Notes under the pieces: model-generated
What the model was told of the DNA's origin: nothing
The model's input: only the letters and a program-made list of their open reading frames with translations
Databases searched by the model: none
Shown here: positions 1-6,520 of the stretch, in pieces
Layout of the letters: each line of letters starts with the position of its first letter
Numbering within the stretch: position 1 is the first letter of the stretch
Made by a program: the position numbers and the translations under genes
Assembly: GCA_026713405.1 (NCBI GenBank)
Contig: JAPOON010000198.1
Location: 1-8,467, forward strand
Length of the DNA stretch: 8,467 nt
Source of the DNA: Gammaproteobacteria bacterium
GTDB taxonomy: Bacteria > Pseudomonadota > Gammaproteobacteria > Pseudomonadales > Azotimanducaceae_A
Direction of reading: 5' to 3'

Positions 1-29
1 ATGCCCGTCGGATGTACTTTCTGACCCAT
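1..29 (-). CDS. rpsC: 30S ribosomal protein S3, N-terminal fragment (partial)
   Basis: Only the first nine complete codons are inside the window, reading MGQKVHPTG from an ATG at 29..27; two bases of a tenth codon (AT) fit the Ile expected there. This matches the E. coli S3 N-terminus (MGQKVHPNGI). S3 binds the head of the 30S subunit at the mRNA entry site. The start lies 5 bp after the rplV stop, the usual gene order in S10 operons, so it is very likely cotranscribed and translationally coupled with rplV. The upstream Shine-Dalgarno is weak. The rest of the gene is beyond the window edge. Confidence 0.93.
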
Positions 30-34
30 GCGAA

Positions 35-367
35 CTACTCGTCCGTCACCGTCACGGTCACGTGACAGCTGCGCTTGAAGATGCGGTCGGCGCGTCCCTT
101 GGCGCGGGGCTTGATCCGCTTCATGGTGACTCCCTTGGTTACGTAGATCTCCGCTACTTTCAGCTCGTCGATGTCCGCGTTCTCGTTGGTTTCCGCATTG
201 GCGATCGCCGACTCGAGTACCTTGCGCACCAGGCCGGCGCTCTTCTGCGTGCTGAACGCCAGCACGTCCAGCGCCGCACCCACCGGCATGCCACGCACCA
301 GGTCGACCACGAGGCGCGCCTTGCGTGGAGAAACCCGGAGCCGTCTTGCTGTTGCACTGACCTGCAT
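35..367 (-). CDS. rplV: 50S ribosomal protein L22
   Basis: Encodes a 110-residue protein, the same length as E. coli L22. L22 binds 23S rRNA early in assembly, and its long beta-hairpin lines the nascent-peptide exit tunnel. The segment [13 protein letters not shown] (about residues 47-59) is the conserved family core. The tunnel hairpin spans about residues 79-96 and contains the motif [12 protein letters not shown] see no deletion or duplication in it of the kind linked to macrolide resistance. The ATG start is preceded by an AGGAA Shine-Dalgarno that overlaps the rpsS stop codon, and the gap to rpsS is 9 bp. rpsC follows after 5 bp. The N-terminus ([20 protein letters not shown]) differs from the E. 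coli form but fits the wider family. Confidence 0.97.
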   Translation of the reverse strand: MQVSATARRLRVSPRKARLVVDLVRGMPVGAALDVLAFSTQKSAGLVRKVLESAIANAETNENADIDELKVAEIYVTKGVTMKRIKPRAKGRADRIFKRSCHVTVTVTDE

Positions 368-376
368 GCGAATTTC

Positions 377-652
377 CTAGCGCCGTGCCTTGCGGTCCGC
401 GGCATGTCCGCGGTAGGTGCGAGTCGGCGCGAATTCGCCCAGTTTGTGTCCCACCATCTCCTCGTTGATGTAGATGGGGATGTGTTGCCGCCCGTTATGC
501 ACCGCAATGGTGAGCCCCACCATGTCCGGCAGGATCATGGAACGGCGCGACCAGGTCCTGATCGGTCGCTTCTCGTTCTTGCGGACGGCACTTTCCACCT
601 TGTTCATCAGGTGCAGATCGACGAACGGCCCTTTGCGCAACGATCTGGACAT
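377..652 (-). CDS. rpsS: 30S ribosomal protein S19
   Basis: Encodes a 91-residue protein (92 in E. coli). S19 sits in the head of the 30S subunit, binds 16S rRNA with S13, and contacts the A-site finger bridge. The family signatures [13 protein letters not shown] at the N-terminus, RTWSRRSMI in the middle and [15 protein letters not shown] near the C-terminus are all present. The ATG start is well supported: a full AGGAGG Shine-Dalgarno (659..664) lies within the last codons of rplB with a 6-nt spacer. The gene starts 3 bp after the rplB stop and is followed after 9 bp by rplV, so it is deeply embedded in the S10 operon. Nothing unusual is seen in the protein. Confidence 0.97.
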   Translation of the reverse strand: MSRSLRKGPFVDLHLMNKVESAVRKNEKRPIRTWSRRSMILPDMVGLTIAVHNGRQHIPIYINEEMVGHKLGEFAPTRTYRGHAADRKARR

Positions 653-655
653 GGT

Positions 656-1483
656 TTACCTCCTGCCCCGGCGCCGCACGATCAGTTTGTCCGTACGCTT
701 GTTGCCGCGGGTCTTGTGTCCCTTGGTCGGCACGCCCCAGGGCGTTACCGGATGGCGGCCGCCGGAACTCTTGCCCTCGCCACCGCCGTGGGGATGGTCG
801 ACCGGGTTCATGGCTACGCCGCGCACCGTGGGACGGATGCCGCGCCAGCGTTTCGCGCCGGCCTTGCCCAGGGAGCGCAGGTTGTTCTCGTTGTTGCCCA
901 CTTCGCCCAGTGTGGCCCGGCAGTCCGCGCGGACGCGCCGCATTTCACCCGAACGCAGGCGCAACGTCGCATAAGCCCCTTCCCGGGCGACCAACTGGGC
1001 CGAGGTGCCCGCACTGCGCGCGAGCTGGGCGCCCTTGCCCTGCTTGAGTTCAACACAATGGATGACGCTGCCCACGGGAATGTTGCGCAATGACATGGCG
1101 TTGCCCGGACGAATCGGCGCACTGCTGCCGCTCTGGATGGGGTCGCCGGCACGCACGCCACGGGGCGCAATGATGTAGCGCCGTTCGCCGTCGGCATACT
1201 TCAACAGCGCGAGATTGGCCGTCCGGTTGGGATCGTATTCCAGCCGTTCGACCACCGCGGGCACGCCATCCTTGTCCCGCTTGAAGTCGACGATGCGAAT
1301 TCGGCGCTTGTGCCCCCCGCCACGGTGCCGGGTAGTGATACGGCCCGCATTGTTGCGCCCGCCGGAACTGCTCTTGCTGTGGAGCAGCCCCTTGTACGGC
1401 TTGCCCTTGTGCAGTTCCGGGTTCACGACCTTGACGACGAAGCGCCGGCCCGGCGAAGTGGGTTTGGCCTTGAGTACCGCCAT
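656..1483 (-). CDS. rplB: 50S ribosomal protein L2
   Basis: Encodes a 275-residue protein (273 in E. coli). L2 is a primary 23S rRNA binder, needed for subunit association and for the peptidyl-transferase centre. The N-terminus [20 protein letters not shown], the basic segment [19 protein letters not shown], and the signature [10 protein letters not shown] (about residues 228-237) are all present. The conserved histidine equivalent to E. coli His229 is residue 230. The highly basic tail ([14 protein letters not shown]) is typical. The ATG overlaps the rplW stop by one base (TGATG), a sign of translational coupling. Its own Shine-Dalgarno is weak, so initiation probably depends on termination at rplW. 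Its last Arg codons hold the Shine-Dalgarno for rpsS. Confidence 0.98.
   Translation of the reverse strand: MAVLKAKPTSPGRRFVVKVVNPELHKGKPYKGLLHSKSSSGGRNNAGRITTRHRGGGHKRRIRIVDFKRDKDGVPAVVERLEYDPNRTANLALLKYADGERRYIIAPRGVRAGDPIQSGSSAPIRPGNAMSLRNIPVGSVIHCVELKQGKGAQLARSAGTSAQLVAREGAYATLRLRSGEMRRVRADCRATLGEVGNNENNLRSLGKAGAKRWRGIRPTVRGVAMNPVDHPHGGGEGKSSGGRHPVTPWGVPTKGHKTRGNKRTDKLIVRRRGRR
659..664 (-). promoter_or_regulatory. Consensus Shine-Dalgarno for rpsS inside the end of rplB
   Basis: The minus strand reads AGGAGG immediately before the rplB TAA, six bases from the rpsS ATG. It doubles as the last two Arg codons of rplB. It is the strongest ribosome binding site in the rplC-rplV segment and confirms the S19 start. 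Confidence 0.85.
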
Positions 1484-1779
1484 CAGTCCGTCACCATGTA
1501 ATCGAGTTCCTGGCCGGAAGCGACCCGCACATAGGCTTTCTTCCAGCTCTTCTTTCGTGAGATGCCCCGCCAGGACCGTTTTTCCTTGCCCCGCACGTTG
1601 AGCGTGGAGACGCCCTCCACGTTCACCCCGAAGATCGTCTCCACCGCAGCCTTGATCTCCGCCTTGGTGGAATTACGGGCCACCTTGAAGGCGTACTGAT
1701 TGCTGTCGTCCCCGAGAATCGAGACCTTCTCCGAGATATGCGGTTCGAGCAGCACCCTGTAGAGGCGTTCCGTGTTCAT
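1483..1779 (-). CDS. rplW: 50S ribosomal protein L23
   Basis: Encodes a 98-residue protein (100 in E. coli). L23 lies at the exit of the peptide tunnel and docks trigger factor and the signal recognition particle. Recognisable family features are the N-terminal [15 protein letters not shown], the helix [16 protein letters not shown], and the basic loop [11 protein letters not shown] followed by WKKAYV. The ATG is part of an ATGA overlap with the rplD stop. An AGGAGG Shine-Dalgarno (1787..1792) inside rplD lies 7 nt upstream, so both direct and coupled initiation are possible. The stop overlaps the rplB ATG by one base. Confidence 0.96.
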   Translation of the reverse strand: MNTERLYRVLLEPHISEKVSILGDDSNQYAFKVARNSTKAEIKAAVETIFGVNVEGVSTLNVRGKEKRSWRGISRKKSWKKAYVRVASGQELDYMVTD

Positions 1780-2405
1780 GCCAGCGCCTCCTCGAGGCGT
1801 TTCAGCGCGGCAACCGTTACCAGCACGCGCTCATGGCCGATCAGGCTCACCGGGTCCACGCCGTCCACCTCCAGCACATCGACATGCCTGAGATTTCGCG
1901 CCGCGAGAAAGAGGTTTTCATCGACCTCTTCAGCGACGACGAGGAGGTTGCCGTTGCCGCCCGCGCCTGGACTGAGGGGCACTTCGAGGTCTTTGATCTT
2001 TTGCAGGAGGGACTTGGTCTTGGGGGAATCTACGCGGAAGGAATCGATGGCGACGAGGCGGTCCTGGCGAATCAGTTCAGACAGAATGCACCGCATGGCA
2101 CCGCGATACATCTTGCGATTCACCTTCTGGGCATGGCTCTGGGGCTTGGCGGCAAAGGTCACGCCGCCACCGCGCCAGATGGGGCTGCGAATGGTGCCCG
2201 CCCGGGCCCTGCCGGTGCCTTTCTGGCGCCAGGGTTTGCGTCCACCGCCACGCACCTCGGACCGGGACTTCTGGGCCCTGGAGCCCTGGCGCGCTCCCGC
2301 CAGAAAGGCGGTTACCACCTGGTGAACGAGCGGCTCGTTGAATTCCCTGCCGAAGGCGGTTTCCGATACCTCGACACTGCCGCCGGCCTTGAGGTTCAGG
2401 TTCAT
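1776..2405 (-). CDS. rplD: 50S ribosomal protein L4
   Basis: Encodes a 209-residue protein (201 in E. coli). L4 binds 23S rRNA, and its extended loop lines the exit tunnel. In E. coli it also represses its own S10 operon by binding the leader mRNA. The tunnel loop is intact: the motif [18 protein letters not shown] spans about residues 53-70, followed by [12 protein letters not shown]. The start chosen is the ATG overlapping the rplC stop (ATGA), with GGAG nine bases upstream. The reading frame stays open for another 222 codons upstream, but that stretch is out-of-frame rplC sequence and not part of L4. The stop overlaps the rplW ATG. The leader of this operon does not obviously resemble the E. 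coli L4 target. Confidence 0.97.
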   Translation of the reverse strand: MNLNLKAGGSVEVSETAFGREFNEPLVHQVVTAFLAGARQGSRAQKSRSEVRGGGRKPWRQKGTGRARAGTIRSPIWRGGGVTFAAKPQSHAQKVNRKMYRGAMRCILSELIRQDRLVAIDSFRVDSPKTKSLLQKIKDLEVPLSPGAGGNGNLLVVAEEVDENLFLAARNLRHVDVLEVDGVDPVSLIGHERVLVTVAALKRLEEALA

Positions 2406-3043
2406 TGCCGTCGACTCCGCTTGACCGCAGGCCGGACGTGGACATCGCCCCCTGCCGGGCCGGGCACGGCGCCCTTGATCAGCAGCAGGTTGCGTTCCGT
2501 ATCCTCCCGTACGACCTCCAGATTCTGGGTGGTCACCCGGACATTGCCGAGTTGGCCAGCCATCTTCTTGCCCTTGAATACGCGGCCGGGAGTCTGGCAC
2601 TGGCCAATGGAGCCGGGCGCCCGGTGGGAGACGGAGTTGCCGTGGGAGTTGTCCTGACCGCTGAAATTCCAGCGCTTGATCGTCCCTGCATACCCCTTGC
2701 CCTTGGAGACTCCGCGAACATCGACCTTCTGGCCGGCTTCGAACTGCTCGACGCCGAATTCCGCACCCGGGTTCAACTCGCCGTCGATTGCATCGACGCG
2801 GAATTCCCAGAGACCCCGCCCGGCGCCGGCGCCCGCCTTGGCGAAGTGCCCCGCCAATGGCTTCTTGGGCCGGGCCTTCTGGCCGGCAGTCACCTGTACC
2901 GCGGTGTAGCCGTCCACCTCCGGCGTCTTGACCTGCACAATCCGGTTGGGCTCCACCTCGATAACGGTAACGGGCACCGATGCGCCCGCCTCGGTGAATA
3001 CCCGCGTCATTCCGCTCTTTCTGCCGACGATGCCAATTGCCAT
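2402..3043 (-). CDS. rplC: 50S ribosomal protein L3
   Basis: Encodes a 213-residue protein (209 in E. coli). L3 is one of the first proteins to bind 23S rRNA, and its internal loop reaches the peptidyl-transferase centre. Family motifs are [47 protein letters not shown] and [13 protein letters not shown]. Gln150, which PrmB methylates in E. coli, is conserved within GQCQTPG. I chose the ATG that gives [16 protein letters not shown] because it aligns with the family N-terminus. An in-frame ATG 49 codons upstream (3190) exists, but the added sequence does not look like L3. AAGGA lies upstream at about 15 nt, longer than usual. The stop forms an ATGA overlap with rplD. The 226-bp gap to rpsJ is unusually long. 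Confidence 0.96.
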   Translation of the reverse strand: MAIGIVGRKSGMTRVFTEAGASVPVTVIEVEPNRIVQVKTPEVDGYTAVQVTAGQKARPKKPLAGHFAKAGAGAGRGLWEFRVDAIDGELNPGAEFGVEQFEAGQKVDVRGVSKGKGYAGTIKRWNFSGQDNSHGNSVSHRAPGSIGQCQTPGRVFKGKKMAGQLGNVRVTTQNLEVVREDTERNLLLIKGAVPGPAGGDVHVRPAVKRSRRQ

Positions 3044-3191
3044 GGCTCGGTTCTCTGTTCCTTCGCTGCAAAGCTGCCTTGCACCGGAACGGTCATTACT
3101 GACGGCGTTCCCGCGCCGGCCTGGCTCCGCGCATAGCCGAGGCCGTCTGCCCATACCCCGGTACGGACAAACGGCCACAAATTTCTTCATC

Positions 3192-3235
3192 GGCCCCCTG
3201 TCGGGGCCCTGTCGGCGCGGGGACTAGTGCCCGCA
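3192..3235 (-). other. Structured part of the rpsJ-rplC spacer: small hairpins and a 9-bp direct repeat
   Basis: The spacer 3044-3269 holds no recognised gene. This part contains a GGCCCC/GGGGCC inverted repeat with a 5-nt loop (3192-3208), an overlapping pair of CCCTGTCGG direct repeats on the plus strand (3196-3204 and 3207-3215), and a GCGGG/CCCGC stem around 3219-3235. No T-run follows any of them. From 3044 to 3190 the spacer is open in the rplC frame, but I see no domain and no convincing promoter in it. Confidence 0.5.
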
Positions 3236-3240
3236 CGCGC

Positions 3241-3270
3241 AAAAACGCCAGCTGAAAGAGCCGGCGTTTT
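3241..3270 (-). terminator. Intrinsic-terminator-like stem-loop directly after rpsJ
   Basis: The minus strand folds AAAACGCCGGC against GCTGGCGTTTT as an 11-bp stem with one G-U pair and a 7-nt loop (TCTTTCA), followed by one more T. Four of the five Ts lie in the stem. The structure begins at the last base of the rpsJ TGA. Having both A-tract and T-tract arms is typical of intrinsic terminators. A full stop here would block the rest of the S10 operon, so partial or regulated read-through is the likely role. Confidence 0.65.
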
Positions 3271-3584
3271 CAGTTCAAGCTGATCTGTACTTCCACCCCC
3301 GCCGCGAGATCGAGCTTCATCAGCGCATCCACGGTTTTCTCGGTGGGCTCCAGAATGTCCAGGAGTCTTTTGTGGGTTCGGATCTCGTACTGGTCGCGGG
3401 CATCCTTGTTGACGTGCGGCGAAATCAGGACCGTGAACCGCTCCTTGCGCGTCGGCAGGGGAATCGGCCCCTTGACCTGGGCGCCGGTCCTTCTCGCCGT
3501 TTCGACGATTTCCTGGGTCGAGACATCGATCAACTTGTGATCGAACGCCTTCAACCGAATACGGATGCGCTGGTTCTGAACCAA
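3270..3584 (-). CDS. rpsJ: 30S ribosomal protein S10 / transcription antitermination factor NusE
   Basis: Encodes a 104-residue protein (103 in E. coli). S10 is a 30S head protein and, as NusE, pairs with NusB on boxA RNA and links RNA polymerase to ribosomes through NusG. The body is almost identical to E. coli: [14 protein letters not shown] at the start, the ribosome-binding loop [20 protein letters not shown] (about residues 43-62), and the C-terminus [13 protein letters not shown]. There is no in-frame ATG or GTG between the upstream TAG and the conserved core. The choice is TTG at 3584, with GGAG six bases upstream, or TTG at 3596 (108 residues), whose only Shine-Dalgarno is one base away. 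I prefer 3584, which also matches the family N-terminus. A terminator-like hairpin follows immediately. Confidence 0.95.
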   Translation of the reverse strand: MVQNQRIRIRLKAFDHKLIDVSTQEIVETARRTGAQVKGPIPLPTRKERFTVLISPHVNKDARDQYEIRTHKRLLDILEPTEKTVDALMKLDLAAGVEVQISLN

Positions 3585-3590
3585 GACGGA

Positions 3591-3594
3591 CTCC
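3591..3594 (-). promoter_or_regulatory. Shine-Dalgarno that decides the rpsJ TTG start
   Basis: GGAG on the minus strand sits six bases (TCCGTC) before the TTG at 3584..3582. It overlaps the alternative TTG at 3596, so the two starts cannot both be well served. The surrounding GGGTTTGGA (3600..3592) can pair with TCCAACCC (3641..3634) upstream in the leader, with one bulged T, which would hide this site. Confidence 0.65.
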
Positions 3595-3604
3595 AAACCC
3601 TATT

Positions 3605-3640
3605 AAAAAATCGCCCAAGCCAGCCAGGTCGCCGGGTTGG
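3605..3640 (-). terminator. Attenuator-like hairpin with T6 run in the rpsJ leader
   Basis: On the minus strand CCAA-C-CCGGC pairs with GCTGG-C-TTGG: nine base pairs including one G-U, one C-C mismatch and a 6-nt loop. After four bases comes TTTTTT (3610..3605). The stem is imperfect and the T-run is offset, so this is a candidate conditional terminator, not a strong one. Its 5' arm overlaps the stretch that could instead pair with the rpsJ Shine-Dalgarno. Confidence 0.45.
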
Positions 3641-3649
3641 ACGCTCTCC

Positions 3650-3660
3650 TGTTAAAGAAC
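3650..3660 (-). promoter_or_regulatory. boxA-like antitermination motif in the rpsJ leader
   Basis: The minus strand reads GTTCTTTAACA, matching 10 of 11 bases of the ribosomal RNA operon boxA core GCTCTTTAACA. BoxA RNA is bound by NusB together with S10/NusE. The motif lies 15-25 bases downstream of the predicted transcription start, directly after a small hairpin. This order resembles the boxB-boxA order of E. coli rrn leaders. The match and placement are seen in the sequence; function is inferred. Confidence 0.6.
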
Positions 3661-3661
3661 C

Positions 3662-3675
3662 CCCGAAAAATCGGG
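3662..3675 (-). other. Small hairpin at the predicted 5' end of the rpsJ transcript
   Basis: CCCGA-TTTT-TCGGG is a perfect 5-bp stem with a 4-nt loop. It lies right after the predicted start point of the promoter at 3683-3711 and two bases before the boxA-like motif. It could protect the 5' end of the RNA or act as a boxB-like element. No T-run follows that would make it a terminator. Confidence 0.5.
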
Positions 3676-3682
3676 AGGGCGA

Positions 3683-3711
3683 ACTATACAGACGCAAAAC
3701 CAGTGCCGCAA
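3683..3711 (-). promoter_or_regulatory. Sigma-70-type promoter for rpsJ / the S10 operon
   Basis: TTGCGG (-35, 3711..3706), a 17-bp spacer, and TATAGT (-10, 3688..3683; 5 of 6 consensus bases). The bases after the -10 are GC-rich (TCGCCC), as in stringently controlled ribosomal promoters. The predicted start is near 3676, giving a leader of about 92 nt before the rpsJ TTG. The -35 hexamer and spacer length are the same as in the promoter before rpsL. Confidence 0.7.
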
Positions 3712-3722
3712 CAGGGCGTACG

Positions 3723-3743
3723 CCCGGCCAAGGCGCCGCCGGG
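3723..3743 (-). other. GC-rich hairpin after fusA
   Basis: CCCGGC pairs with GCCGGG across a 9-nt loop, beginning five bases after the fusA stop. No T-run follows, so it does not qualify as an intrinsic terminator. It may protect the 3' end of the str transcript, or transcription may continue into the S10 operon. Confidence 0.45.
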
Positions 3744-3748
3744 AAGCG

Positions 3749-5842
3749 CTATCTGTTGATGATGCCTTCGGCGATACGCTCCGGTACTTCGGCGTACTTC
3801 GAGAACTCCATCGTATAGGTCGCTCGCCCCTGTGTGGCCGAGCGGAGATCGGTCGCATAGCCGAACATCTCGGCGAGCGGAACGTCGGCACGGATGATCT
3901 TGCCCGCAGGGTTTTCATCCATGCCGCCGATGATGCCCCGACGCCGGCTCAGGTCCCCAACCACATCGCCCATGTAATCTTCCGGGGTCACGACCTCAAC
4001 GCCCATCACCGGTTCGAGAAGCACCGGCCTCGCCTTGAGCGCGCCTTCGCGCCGCGCCATGGATCCCGCGACACGGAACGCCATCTCGGAAGAGTCGACC
4101 TCGTGATACGACCCGTCGTAGAGAGTGGCGCGCAGATCGATCAGCGGATAGCCGGCCAGAACGCCGTTCTGCATCTGTTGCTGGATGCCCTTGTCGACCG
4201 CGGAGATGTACTCCTTCGGCACGACGCCGCCAACGATCTTGTCGACGAACTCGTAGTGGTCTTCGCCATCCTGATACGGCTCGAACTTCACCCAGACATG
4301 CCCGTATTGCCCGCGACCGCCCGTCTGACGCACGAATCGGCCCTCGGACTCCACTACGGAGCGGATCGTTTCGCGATAGGCAACCTGGGGCTTGCCGATG
4401 TTGGCCTCGACCCGGAACTCGCGCTTCATCCGGTCAACGATGATGTCAAGGTGCAGTTCCCCCATGCCGGAGATGATGGTCTGGCCCGACTCCTCGTCCG
4501 TCGCCACCCGGAAAGAGGGGTCTTCCTGGGCGAGTTTGGAGAGCGCAATGGACATCTTCTCCTGGTCCGGCACCGACCTGGGCTCGACGGCGACGGATAT
4601 GACCGGTTCGGGGAAATCCATGCGTTCCAGGGTGATCCGATCAGTCTGGTCGCAAAGCGTATCGCCGGTGGTCACGTCCTTGAGGCCGATGGCCGCGGCG
4701 ATGTCGCCCGCCCGCACTTCCTTGATCTCGTTGCGGGAATTGGAGTGCATCTGAACCATCCGGCCGACCCGCTCGCGCCGACTCTTCACCGGGTTGTAGA
4801 TCTGATCTCCCGAGTTCAGCACGCCGGAATAGACACGGAAGAAGGTCAGCGTACCGACAAACGGGTCCGTCGCGATCTTGAAGGCCAGTGCGGCAAATGG
4901 CGCGTCATCGTCCGACGGGCGTGTCTCGCGGGTTTCGCCATCCTCGAGCACCCCGTCGATGGCCTTCACCTCCGTCGGATTGGGCAGGTAGTCGATGACC
5001 GCATCGAGCATGGCCTGCACGCCCTTGTTCTTGAACGCCGTGCCGCAGAGGGCCGGCACGATCTCGTTGGCCAGGGTGCGTATACGCAGCCCGGTGCGTA
5101 TTTCGTCCTCTTCGAGGTCGCCCTCTTCGAGGTACTTGTCCATCAACTCCTCGTTCGCCTCCGCCGCGCTCTCGAGCATCCGCTCGCGCCATTGCTCCGC
5201 TTCCGCGCGCAGGGCTTCCGGGATATCCGCCAGTTCGTAGGTGAGGCCCTGATCCTGTTCGTTCCAGTAGATCGCCTTCATGCGCACGAGGTCGACGACG
5301 CCCTTGAAGTTCTCTTCGGCGCCGATGGCCAGTTGCACGGGCACCGGGCTCGAACCCAGGCGGTCCTCAATTTGCCCCACAACGCGCAGGAAGTCGGCGC
5401 CGGCCCGGTCCATCTTGTTGATGAATACGATGCGCGGGACTTCGTACCGGTTGGCCTGGCGCCAGACGGTCTCCGACTGCGGCTCGACACCGGACGTGGC
5501 GCAGAAAACGACCACGGCTCCATCCAGGACCCTCAGGCTGCGCTCCACCTCGATGGTGAAGTCCACGTGCCCGGGTGTATCGATGATGTTTACGCGATGG
5601 CGCTCGTACTGCTGGTTCATGCCCTGCCAGAAGCAGGTGGTAGCCGCGGACGTGATGGTGATGCCCCGTTCCTGCTCCTGCTCCATCCAGTCCATGACCG
5701 CCGCGCCGTCGTGCACTTCGCCGATCTTGTAGGAGAGCCCGGTATAGAAAAGGACCCGCTCGGTAGTTGTGGTCTTGCCCGCATCGACGTGCGCCACGAT
5801 GCCGATATTCCGATACCGGTTAATGGGAGTTTCACGAGCCAT
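3749..5842 (-). CDS. fusA: Elongation factor G
   Basis: Encodes a 697-residue translational GTPase that drives translocation and, with ribosome recycling factor, splits ribosomes after termination. All G-domain motifs are visible: G1 AHVDAGKT (17-24), G2 RGITIT (59-64), G3 DTPGH (88-92, with the catalytic His92), G4 NKMD (142-145) and G5 CGTAFKN (266-272). Domain II contains [15 protein letters not shown], domain III has [10 protein letters not shown], domain IV has [10 protein letters not shown], and domain V has [17 protein letters not shown]. Length and order match bacterial EF-G of the FusA1 type. The ATG is preceded by a weak GGAAA site, 44 bp after rpsG. tuf does not follow, unlike the str operon of E. 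coli. Confidence 0.98.
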   Translation of the reverse strand: MARETPINRYRNIGIVAHVDAGKTTTTERVLFYTGLSYKIGEVHDGAAVMDWMEQEQERGITITSAATTCFWQGMNQQYERHRVNIIDTPGHVDFTIEVERSLRVLDGAVVVFCATSGVEPQSETVWRQANRYEVPRIVFINKMDRAGADFLRVVGQIEDRLGSSPVPVQLAIGAEENFKGVVDLVRMKAIYWNEQDQGLTYELADIPEALRAEAEQWRERMLESAAEANEELMDKYLEEGDLEEDEIRTGLRIRTLANEIVPALCGTAFKNKGVQAMLDAVIDYLPNPTEVKAIDGVLEDGETRETRPSDDDAPFAALAFKIATDPFVGTLTFFRVYSGVLNSGDQIYNPVKSRRERVGRMVQMHSNSRNEIKEVRAGDIAAAIGLKDVTTGDTLCDQTDRITLERMDFPEPVISVAVEPRSVPDQEKMSIALSKLAQEDPSFRVATDEESGQTIISGMGELHLDIIVDRMKREFRVEANIGKPQVAYRETIRSVVESEGRFVRQTGGRGQYGHVWVKFEPYQDGEDHYEFVDKIVGGVVPKEYISAVDKGIQQQMQNGVLAGYPLIDLRATLYDGSYHEVDSSEMAFRVAGSMARREGALKARPVLLEPVMGVEVVTPEDYMGDVVGDLSRRRGIIGGMDENPAGKIIRADVPLAEMFGYATDLRSATQGRATYTMEFSKYAEVPERIAEGIINR

Positions 5843-5886
5843 CGGCGCTTTCCGGGTACGCTGGGGTTACAGGAGGAGACTGAGGA

Positions 5887-6357
5887 TCAGAAGCGGTAGT
5901 GAGCGAATGCCCGATTCGCTTCCGCCATGCGATGCGTGTCCTCCCGCCGCTTGACAGCGGTGCCGCGGCCGTCAGCCGCATCGAGCAGTTCGCCGGCGAG
6001 ACGCAACGCCATGGTCTTCTCACCTCGGGAGCGGGCACAATCCACCAGCCAGCGCATGGCCAGCGCCTGGCGGCGAGAGGGGCGAACTTCCACGGGTACC
6101 TGGTAGGTGGCCCCGCCGACGCGCCGGGACTTCACCTCGACGAAGGGCGCAACCGCCTCGAGCGCCTTCTCGAAGGTTTCCACGGGATCGACCTTGCCGC
6201 GATCCTCGATGCGGGAGAGCGCCCCATAGACGATGCGTTCCGCGACGGATTTCTTGCCGCTCACCATGACGTGGTTGATGAACTTGGCGACGGTCTGATT
6301 GTGGTATTTCGGGTCGGGGAGAATCTCCCGCTTGGCAACGACTCGGCGTCTTGGCAT
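5887..6357 (-). CDS. rpsG: 30S ribosomal protein S7
   Basis: Encodes a 156-residue protein, the common bacterial length. S7 nucleates assembly of the 30S head and contacts the E-site tRNA; in E. coli it represses its own operon by binding the rpsL-rpsG spacer. Conserved features are the N-terminus [18 protein letters not shown], the helix [19 protein letters not shown], the beta-hairpin [17 protein letters not shown], and the C-terminal [14 protein letters not shown]. The ATG is well placed: an AAGGAG Shine-Dalgarno lies six bases upstream. The 163-bp gap from rpsL contains a bulged hairpin that could serve as the S7 target. fusA follows after 44 bp. The sequence is closer to the Pseudomonas form than to that of E. 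coli. Confidence 0.98.
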   Translation of the reverse strand: MPRRRVVAKREILPDPKYHNQTVAKFINHVMVSGKKSVAERIVYGALSRIEDRGKVDPVETFEKALEAVAPFVEVKSRRVGGATYQVPVEVRPSRRQALAMRWLVDCARSRGEKTMALRLAGELLDAADGRGTAVKRREDTHRMAEANRAFAHYRF

Positions 6358-6382
6358 GTTTCGCTCCTTGCTTCAGGTTCAT

Positions 6383-6402
6383 CCCCGAGATTCGATCCGG
6401 GG
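6383..6402 (-). promoter_or_regulatory. Bulged hairpin upstream of rpsG, candidate S7 feedback site
   Basis: On the minus strand CCCCGGAT pairs with ATCTCGGGG as an 8-bp stem with one bulged T and a CGA loop, ending 26 bases before the rpsG ATG. E. coli S7 binds a structured rpsL-rpsG spacer to repress translation. Assigning that role here rests on position and structure only. The rest of the 163-bp spacer has a 12-bp perfect palindrome at 6484-6495 and no recognised gene. Confidence 0.35.
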
Positions 6403-6483
6403 CCTTACTATTCCTCTTGTTCGCGGATAGCGGTTGTCGAACAGGTCAGGTACCCGCCCGGTCACCGCTCCTCGTTGTTCGCC

Positions 6484-6495
6484 GGGCCGCGGCCC
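6484..6495. repeat. 12-bp perfect palindrome in the rpsL-rpsG spacer
   Basis: GGGCCGCGGCCC is its own reverse complement and lies 26 bp after the rpsL stop. It could be a protein binding site or a chance product of high GC content. It has too little loop for a stable RNA hairpin and no T-run, so it is not a terminator. Confidence 0.4.
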
Positions 6496-6520
6496 AGCCT
6501 CGTCGGGATAAAATGCGGGC

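Noticed and set aside
62..1093. 343-codon open frame on the plus strand across rplV, rpsS and rplB
   Set aside because: It runs antisense through three certain ribosomal protein genes and their junctions. It is low-complexity, Arg/Ala/His-rich and not a recognisable protein.
2406..3071. 222-codon N-terminal extension of rplD
   Set aside because: It is rplC read in another frame. L4 homology starts exactly at the ATG at 2405, which also has a Shine-Dalgarno and the standard ATGA overlap.
3044..3190. Internal promoter for rplC in the long spacer
   Set aside because: TATGGG and TATGCG occur on the minus strand, but no -35 at 16-18 bp resembles TTGACA, so a promoter is not supported.
3187..3618. 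143-codon minus-strand frame overlapping rpsJ
   Set aside because: It is an out-of-frame shadow of rpsJ with no family resemblance; the true frame gives near-perfect S10.
3723..3743. Intrinsic terminator after fusA
   Set aside because: The stem is GC-rich but has no T-run after it, so it is kept only as a hairpin.
4103..5899. 598-codon open frame on the plus strand, antisense to fusA
   Set aside because: It is the mirror of a strongly conserved EF-G gene in GC-rich DNA, where antisense frames stay open by codon bias. The translation shows no domain, and no ribosome site or promoter supports it.
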